Of a stretch of DNA of 64,000 nucleotides, positions 56,801-64,000 are shown one piece after another; the first letter of the stretch is position 1; every line of letters starts with the position of its first letter. Source of the stretch: Dactylellina haptotyla (Eukaryota; Ascomycota; Orbiliomycetes; Orbiliales; Orbiliaceae); the NCBI GenBank assembly GCA_031310005.1, contig CM062387.1, positions 620,001 to 684,000 on the forward strand. The letters are read 5' to 3'. The notes under the pieces are model-generated. The model saw nothing but the letters and a program-made list of their open reading frames with translations, was not told where the DNA came from and made no database searches. The translations under genes and the position numbers were made by a program.

Positions 56801-59064
56801 TATTGTGCGCTGTTGCTACTGCTCTAATAATCCTTTCGCTCTAAGCGGTAATTTGTATGGGAAACCCGGCTTCCTGCTTTCCCTCCTCACAACTCCAAAA
56901 CCTCGCCCACCAAACCAACCATCGCCAGCATCATCGCCCGACTTGCACTCTGCATAACTTGAAGAAGAAAAAACGGATACAAACAAACATAAAAGTAAAC
57001 GCTCATCGGCAGCTGCTTCGAGAAGGAGCCCATATCGACCCGGATCCGAGCTTCAATTGACGGTGCTTGCGTCCGTCGAAGCTTAGCTAGCTTGCTCACT
57101 TACCTCCACCCAACTGTACACCTACCTACCTGCCTTCGTTTGATTCCACTCCTTCGCTGGACTCTGGAAACCCCGTCCTCTCCCCAATCCAATACAATCC
57201 AATTCACTCTCCCAAAGCGTAGCTCCCGAGTCGCTGCGACTAGTTTAGCTAAGCTAGCTCCCAACGGCAAACAGCAAAACAGTAGCTGGATACACTGTGT
57301 TTTCGTTGCCTGCCAAATTGCAAGAGGAGAGCTCCAACAACAACAAGCTTCTTTCGCTTTCTATCTCCCCTGCTTTTTCTAACTATTTCGATTGCAATCG
57401 GTCTAAACGACTCAAAAAGGCCCTCTGTCCTTCCCTAGCTTCTTTCCTTCGACGAAATAGAGAAAGCCAGGGAGGAAAATTCTTAGGGAAAGTCCGGCCA
57501 ATCCGAGCATTCCTGCAACTATCACGGCATTCTCCTCATCCACGAAAAAGGGAACGGAAAGAACCCTCGAGTTTCTGCTGCCGGCGACGGTGTTCCTTTT
57601 TTTGCTCTTTCGTTCCGCCCCAATCACAACCCTTCAGTCTCTCTCCGAGCGAGGGAAACTTCGAGAGTGGACGGGCAGGAAACAACATTAACAGGGACTC
57701 AGTTTCTGCAGTTTGTTTGGATGTTGTGACTGTTGTTGACCCGGCTGAAACAAACGCCCCCCCAAAGAAACAGAGATTGAGAAGAGTGAGAGAGGCAGAG
57801 TCTGGATTCAAAGCTCTCTTGCTATATTGCTATCGCCATTTTTACCTACAGCATTATTATTATTATATACGGTACGGTGCCACTTCTCTTCCCCAACTGG
57901 GTCTATTTTCTCTACGCAACCCAGCTGTGTTCTTCGTTACTATGTTTTATTCCATATTTGAAATTACACCTACTCCTGTCTGTTTATTTGTTCGTTGGAT
58001 CTTCTGCTAGCTGGCTTCCTTGCTTGGGCTCGTCCTCGTTACCTGCCTAGACCCCTCGGCTCCGCGTCATTTTCTCGTGAGGAGCTGGGTAGTCAGACCG
58101 TCGGCTCTAACTGGAAGTGACCAGAGGAGGGGTTCCTCGAGATCTAATCCTCTGGACGCAGACGCCGCCTCGCCTCAGAAGGTCGCAGCAGCGAAAGAGG
58201 AGAAGGGCGGGCTGATTGTGGTGTGTGCTCATTCTCGTTCGCTCGTTTCTTCCCTTCTTGCATGCGAGAGGTTCAAACTTCCCAGTTTCTCCTCCTCATT
58301 CTTTGGGCCTAGCACCACCAATCCCAGGCCGACCAGATTTCTCCACCTTTTTTTTGTGTTTTATTTTTCTTGACGCCATCTTTTTTTTTAATACTTGTAC
58401 CGCCGCTCTGCCCGCCGTTGCTTGAATGCCCAGCAATATTCACACCTGCATGCCCATATCCAATCCCATACCGAATTCTGCGTTCAATATAATATTCTCT
58501 CTCTCCGCAATATCTCATCTCTGCACTCTGGAAGTGGTAGACCGAACTAACACTTCCTTTTTTTCTGCTGCAATCCAGTTTCGAACGCTTGCGTCGTGTC
58601 TTTAATATACATGGAACTTTGGCACCAATCGGCTCGACGCTGTGGCCATTCCCCCCTCTTCTTATAGACGACATTTAAACTGCAGCTACTTCTTCTGCAC
58701 CCGCCACCACGATCGCTTTAACCGAGACCTTTTCACTTGAGCAACATTCGCCTCTTCAGATTTCTCAAACGTTCGAGTGTCGAAAAATTATATCTCCTTC
58801 CCCTTTCTCTCATATACATATCTCAGTTATACGTGTGTTGAGCCCTTCGGACCTTGGATGTACTGGTTCCGAAATATATCTCATACAATATCCATCCTAG
58901 CCAAGCTCCCTCTCCACCTCGCCGACAGCAAAAATTAAAATTACTCCGCAACAAAAAAAACAACGAGCAGAAGGGGGAAAAAAACTGTCAGGAAAAACAC
59001 GGACATAATCAACCTGTCAACCGCATCGAACCCACCGTATCCGACAACGTTCAATATTGCTTAA
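50829..59064. other. Gene-poor stretch, 8.2 kb, no supported gene
   Basis: No frame here has a convincing ATG start, family motif or splice structure. 50830-52650 is AT-rich with several CT/TC patches. 52676-52699 is a long T run. 53200-56500 has overlapping open frames on both strands (54017..54613 plus, 53955..54356 and 54341..54637 minus), which argues for chance. 57000-58950 is pyrimidine-rich with many short frames and looks like a long promoter/leader for the J-domain gene. Long non-coding RNAs or a large regulatory region are possible. Confidence 0.5.
52676..52699 (+). repeat. Poly-T tract, over 20 bases
   Basis: An uninterrupted run of T between CACACT and GTTCCC. Its length is likely to vary between copies and assemblies. 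Confidence 0.9.
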
Positions 59065-60937
59065 ATGCCACGTTCAAATATGGGTCATCCGGCACCGCCA
59101 GATCTCGAGCCGCTCCCGGATTGGTATGGCGTCTTGGAGCTCACCAAAGAGGCGTCGGCCTCGCAAATCCGCACCGCATATAAGCGGCTCGCCTTCCAAT
59201 ATCACCCGGACAAGACGCTCGATGAGAAATTAAAGCCAGAGATGACAAAGCGGTTCACACAGATACAAGAAGCCTACGAGGTCCTCAGCGATTCGCGTAG
59301 GCGGAAAGAGTACGATGAAGATCTTGCTCTAGAAACCAAAATCATGGAAGAGTTTGCACGACAACAGAAAATACGGAAGCAGTCGCAGAACAGTCGGTCT
59401 GCGGGGAGGAGACACCAGGAGGAGGAGAAACACAGGAGGGCGGTAGATAGACAGGCTGAAATGGACTGGCGGGCTGCAAAGAGCCAGGAGGACGATCTTC
59501 TTCGAATGGCGATGCAAGCCCAGCAGGCTCGCAAGCAACATGCCGCGGACCAGGAACGGAGGAAAACATCCACGTCGCAAGAACCTGATCGCAAGAGACG
59601 AGAAGATGACAAACGAGCCAAAGCGGAAGCGAAGAGGCTTCGAGAAGAAGAAGTGCGACGACAGGAAGAAGTGCGACGGGAAGAAGAAAGGCTCCAACGA
59701 GAGGATAATCGCAAACAGTACGGTCGAAACGAAGAAAAGCGGACAAGAGAGCGCAAACAAGATCGAGGCCACAAGGATTCGATGCAGAGCTTTCCCATCG
59801 ATGACATCCTCGACGCCGAGCCCGCACATTTCGATCGACCTGAGAAAACTAGGGATCGTGGTAGGCCTTCGAAGGAACGCCTCCACGAACCATCTCTCCA
59901 CCTCCCGCGAGACCCCTCGAAAACTAGAGATCGTTCGAGGTCTCGTCATCGCGATAGGGATTCGGACTTCAGCACTCGCGAATTCGAAAGAGAACGAAAG
60001 AGGTCGTACGAGAATCACCCTAGACGCGTGTCCACAGAACCCCTCCACGAAGATTACCTTCGTGCACCTATATACGGTTCTCCCACGAATTCGTATTCGA
60101 TCCCACGATCCCACACATACTCTCCACCTTCGTCACCAAAGCTTAGACATAGCAACCCCACAATGAACACTACTCACAATACCTTTTCGACGCCGAACAA
60201 GGGACGGGATCGAACTCGAGACCGACCTGGTGAGCGATCGCGAAAGCACTCCGAAGCTGGTCTCTTTTCACGAGACTCGTTTCCTTCGAGTATCCCTGAA
60301 GATATTAACACTTCCCTTCCAGGAAACCGAGATTCCGGTTATTCGACATCGTCGGCGGCGGGCACGCCGTTGCGACCAACCGTCGACCCTAGAATTTCTT
60401 CTGAGAAGTACGTTGTTATCACATCGTTGGCTCGCTTCTTTTTTGCTAATCTCAATTTGCTCTTGTAACCATAGGCTCGACGCTAAGATGCACTCGGGTA
60501 TGGACAGCAAGAAGTATAAGACGAAGTTCGTTCCGGTCTACGTCACCGACTCTGAGGGCGACGATGGCACCAGCACGGTCAGATCGCGCCCGTCAAAGCG
60601 AGCGACCAAGCAGACCTCAAGGGACGATCCTCTCTCATACTCCGCCCCACGTCACAAACCCACCGTCGAGCTCGATGATGACCCGTTTTCGTATATGCAA
60701 GGCGGCTCCCAAAACGTCCAATATACTCATAAGGATGTCGCTTATGGCGCTAAGCTGACGCATGTACACACTCGGTCGAACAGCGACCACTCCAGTCCTC
60801 CAGATATCACGATTGACTTTATCAGTGGTGGAATGGCTGGTTTGTCGACTTCGGGCCATAAGGCTGCTCGCCATGTGCCCCCAGTTGGTGGCGGTCCCAC
60901 GCCTGGATTGGCTCGATATCAAACTTGGGCGAGTTAG
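59065..60937 (+). CDS. J-domain (DnaJ/Hsp40-type) protein, 601 aa
   Basis: Two exons: 59065..60407 and 60475..60937. The J domain is at residues ~18-85 with the diagnostic HPD at 47-49 (FQYHPDKT), preceded by DWYGVLELTKEASASQIRTA and followed by QEAYEVLSDSRRRKEYDED. It stimulates an Hsp70 partner's ATPase. A long charged coiled coil follows (~90-230, many RR/EE/KK), then an Arg/Ser/Asp-rich stretch (TRDRSRSRHRDRD) like that of splicing-associated proteins, and a Ser/Thr/Pro-rich region. The C-terminal exon adds KTKFVPVYVTDSEGDDG. There is no zinc finger or C-terminal client domain, so this is a class C J protein. The RS-like part suggests a nuclear, RNA-linked role, which is inference. The leader upstream is long and has several short frames. 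Confidence 0.92.
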
Positions 60938-62416
60938 TCACTTGCACCAAGATTTGGGAAGCGCCGAATTAGGGCCAAAACATGTTTTACGTTTGATTTG
61001 GAGACTACTTCGGATGTATCAAGAACATTGGTTCGTCCAAGTCGCTTCCCCGATTTCAAGCCTTTCGATCAGAATACTTCCCATAAAAGACATCGAAGCG
61101 ACCATAATCTCAGCACTAAACTGAAGTTCTGGCGGTCCACTTTTTCGCCTTTTCAACAATCACCACCTCGAGGTCCTCTTGACGACTGCGCCACATTTCG
61201 TGGATTTCGCAAGATTGACCCCTACAACAATACCATATTACCACTCTGAATTTTTATCTTACTTCGACTTTGAATATACACAGCGACGCGGGTGTTTGTG
61301 CATTATGGATTCCTTTTGGTCTTTCGAGCTATCAACAAACCTTCTTTCATTATTTCTATCCTTCATTCAATATGTCTTAACATTAAAAACATTTTTTGTC
61401 GATCTCGAGCAACCAAGCCGGCATCAGCGATTCCAGTTGCTCAACGGTCACAACTACTATAACAAATAATAATACACAATACAAACATATCGGGCAATCC
61501 AAATCGATCAAATATGTCTTTCTCGTTTCCCCTCAATCTACTTGTTTCAAAGTCTCAAATACCGTTCAGCGTCTGTGTTTTTCTCCATCTTGCGTCTTTT
61601 CGAATCAAAGTTTTAGGGCCATAGCGACCACATCTTTTTCTACCTGTCGTTCCCGTGTTTCTTATCAGCAAAGTCATTTTCCTATCCCCTTCGAAGCAAG
61701 CGGCGTCGGATTTATGTCTGATTTCTTCTCAAGTTTGTGATTTTCCCACAGCATGCTCATCGTGCGTGTGTGTCAAGCTATGTTTTCTCGCCCTCCGGTC
61801 TTGGGAATACCTTTGCTCGCAGCGAGGTACTCTCGACGACCATCCTTTCCTTATCACTTCCGGTGATTCTCTTTGTCCCCACGTGTACTGCTATTCGGTT
61901 CCTCATCAGCTTTTACCTTCACGAGCGCTGCTTTTGTTCGCTCATATGCCTTTCCCGTTCTCTCCTGGTCTACAGTTCTCAGTTGTTTTGGTTTTTGCTC
62001 ATGGAGTTGATAACCTTTCCTATGGAGGTGGCAAATTTTTCAGCAACTATAACGTCTTTTTCCTGCTTCGTTGGCTTTCCGGTTGTTGGTTGTACCTGTT
62101 TCATGTATCATGCGTCTGATTTTTGAGAAATGGGAGACGGGGGGCAAAAAAGGGGAGAGAGCTTGGGATATGGCTACTGGGGTTCAATCGAATTTGCACA
62201 TGCTTCTGTTTAATCACGCAGCAAAGTATACTGTATTTTACTGATGGTTTAACCTGATCAATTATATACCCTTCGAGATATTTAAATATATATCCGAGGA
62301 GGTTTCTTCTTATCATACAGTTTTCTCTAATCTTAGCTTCCGTGGTGTCATGTCTGCGATGCCGTCATTAGGTTCATTATTTCGTGAGCTTTGTCGCTAA
62401 TATATCACCAGTCCGT
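60938..62416. other. Intergenic, 1.5 kb, convergent 3' flanks
   Basis: T-rich sequence between convergent genes. Open frames 61396..61740, 61655..62119 and 61737..62126 overlap in different frames on one strand, with no recognisable content. Confidence 0.5.
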
Positions 62417-64000
62417 TTAGTATACATAGAAAATCGTCGTCTCGTCCTCTTGCGTCCTCAGCTTTTTATTCCTCCTTATCATAACCCACTTAGCAAGCCA
62501 CGCCAGCAGCGCCGTTGCAACCGAAAATCCCGCTGAGCTACCCAAAGCAATCACATATCGCGGCCCATCGGTCTTAGGCCACAGATACGGCGTCCATACA
62601 AACGACGCATTCATAACCGTAGTAACGATACTGATCGCTACGGCCTTCTTTTCTTTGGTTTGACCGCATGTACTCCCGCACCAACCCAATATCAAACTGT
62701 TAACCCCGTACGTGCCGATGGTAAATATCACCATGCTGATATACCGTCCCGCGGTATCAAGTGTTGCAGCGGCGGCGACGAATCCGATTGTTGCGACGGC
62801 CTTGGAGAGGGTTATGTGGTATGTTCGTTCGTTGAACCTGCCGGAAGACCAAGAGACCAGAATCGTTACCGCGCCCGCAATGAGGTACGGTGGACAAGTA
62901 AGGACCAAGGTGACTGTAGTGTTGAAGCCGAGGGTTTCGACAACGGTAGGGAACTAATTTATCAACAAAGAGTTAGAATTGATTTCTCTGTAAAGTGAGA
63001 AAGATTTTGAAGGTGAAAAGAGGGCAAGTACAAAGTTTTTAAACCCGTTCGCAGCAAGGTGCATATGCGCCATCAGCGCGAATATCCACACCATGGGATC
63101 CCTCGCAGCCTGCTTGAAGCCGTTCCAGGTACTCGTCTCGCCCTTGTTCGCCACGGTATCGGCCTCCATACGGGAATGCGCGAGCTCCTTTTCCTCTTGC
63201 GTTAACCATTTCGTGGTTAACGGGAAATCCGGGAGGACAAAGTACCCCACCGCCGCGATGACAAAGGTAACTGCGCCTTGCAAGATGAATAGCCATTTCC
63301 AACCCGCGATTCCAGCGACTTTGTCGAGGCCGTGGAAGATGCCTGCTGCGATGAGTCCGGCGAATGCAGTTGCCAGGATGTTGCCGGTGTATAGGATTGC
63401 TATTCGGGTCGCGATCTCTTTACGGGTGTAGAAGATACTCAGGATGTATACCGCGCCTGGGTAGAACGGTGCTTCGGTTAATCCCAAAAAGAAGCGAGTG
63501 AGCAGAAGCCCCGTGAAGTCTTTGGACAGGGCAGTCATGGCGCTGACGACGGCCCATAGCATCATCATTAGTCCCATGTAGTGGGATGGGCGGGTTCGGG
63601 TTAGGAACATGTTTGAGGGGATGCCGCCGATGAGATAGCCGCAGAAGAGGATGGAGACGCAGGTTTGGTATTCTATCGGAACGTTAGTTTCTTGAACTGC
63701 TGAATCTATAGTGAGGATATGAGTACTTACGGGTGCTGGTTAGGTTTAGGTCTTTCTCTAGCTTATTTAGTCTAGCTAGAGCGATCGCATTTCTGTCGAG
63801 ATAGTTGAGCCAATACATGCTCCATAGCATCGGCATGATCCATCTGTCTAGTTTCTTGACAAGGGCGATTTCTTTTGGATCTGTCTTCTCATGGGCGCCG
63901 GAGTAATCGATCTTCTCGATGGGCTGTTTAGAGACATCCTCGCAAATGGAAGACCGACCCTTCTCTGAGATTATGTGGTCGATTGGGGCTTCTTTCGACA
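62417..64000 (-). CDS. MFS transporter, DAL5/anion:cation symporter type, start at right edge
   Basis: Exons within the window: 64000..63731, 63672..63032 and 62953..62417; joins are in frame. The protein has the layout of the DAL5 (allantoate permease) family: a hydrophilic N-terminus, then KKLDRWIMPMLWSMYWLNYL and DRNAIALARL, followed by LLTRFFLGLTEAPFYPGAVY, a strong family motif, IATRIAILYTGNILATAFAG, and about twelve membrane helices. The last exon adds GFNTTVTLVLTCPPYL and ends MIRRNKKLRTQEDE. Such transporters import organic anions such as allantoate, nicotinate, pantothenate or related vitamins. The substrate is not evident here. The window ends with TGTCG on this strand; if the next base is A, the gene starts MSKEAPIDH at 64001 and encodes 482 residues. 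Confidence 0.92.

Noticed and set aside
57297-58010. 237-codon frame on the plus strand
   Set aside because: It begins with a non-ATG codon, is low in complexity and lies in the pyrimidine-rich leader region of the J-domain gene.
59329-60114. 261-codon frame on the minus strand
   Set aside because: Antisense to the charged repeats of the J-domain protein; codon-bias shadow.
61396-62126. Three overlapping frames on the plus strand
   Set aside because: T-rich downstream flank; frames overlap one another and have no domain.

Overview
The window reads as nuclear DNA of a filamentous ascomycete (Pezizomycotina). Protein-coding genes are broken by short introns of about 50-80 nt with GTAAGT/GTATGT-like donors, and several families are typical of such fungi: OPT, DAL5-type MFS and CHR transporters, an X325/BIM1-type copper protein, a Pff1-type vacuolar protease, an NmrA/isoflavone-reductase-like protein, MAPEG and GST, and F-box/BTB proteins. 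The class cannot be fixed from the sequence alone. Most multi-exon models below were built by hand from splice consensus and frame continuity, so exon borders are inferences. I found no convincing tRNA, rRNA, CRISPR array or intact transposon.

Layout. 1-518 (-): 5' part of an oligopeptide transporter that runs off the left edge. 3.3-15.5 kb is an accessory-looking, AT-rich stretch: three secreted proteins of unknown function, a protein with a degenerate zinc-cluster motif, a multi-exon protein with a possible lipid-binding fold, and a divergent SUMO-like protein. It also carries a dispersed repeat, a small hairpin insertion between direct repeats, and a 72-bp relic of the neighbouring gene. 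16.7-21.5 kb (+) is a detoxification-flavoured group: MAPEG, GST, NmrA-like reductase. 22.3-26.7 kb holds a GPI-type copper-binding protein and a chromate transporter, transcribed divergently across 1.8 kb. 27.2 kb is a small secreted protein.

28-40 kb is dominated by putative ubiquitin-ligase adaptors: three F-box genes (two of them with a shared C-terminal signature), a truncated BTB-like protein and a BTB-like protein joined to three membrane helices. 39.9-50.8 kb is more housekeeping-like: an aldo-keto reductase, a large intronless protein that joins four RNA-end-processing domains, and a vacuolar membrane protease. 50.8-59.1 kb has no gene I can support; its last 2 kb is pyrimidine-rich and probably serves as promoter/leader of a J-domain protein at 59.1-60.9 kb. 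An MFS transporter (62.4 kb to the right edge, -) closes the window; its start codon apparently straddles the edge.

The most interesting items are the four-domain RNA-repair-like protein (42744-46412), the SUMO-like protein with an intact diglycine and a long tail (14920-15547), the F-box/BTB cluster, and the repeats and gene relic around 12 kb.
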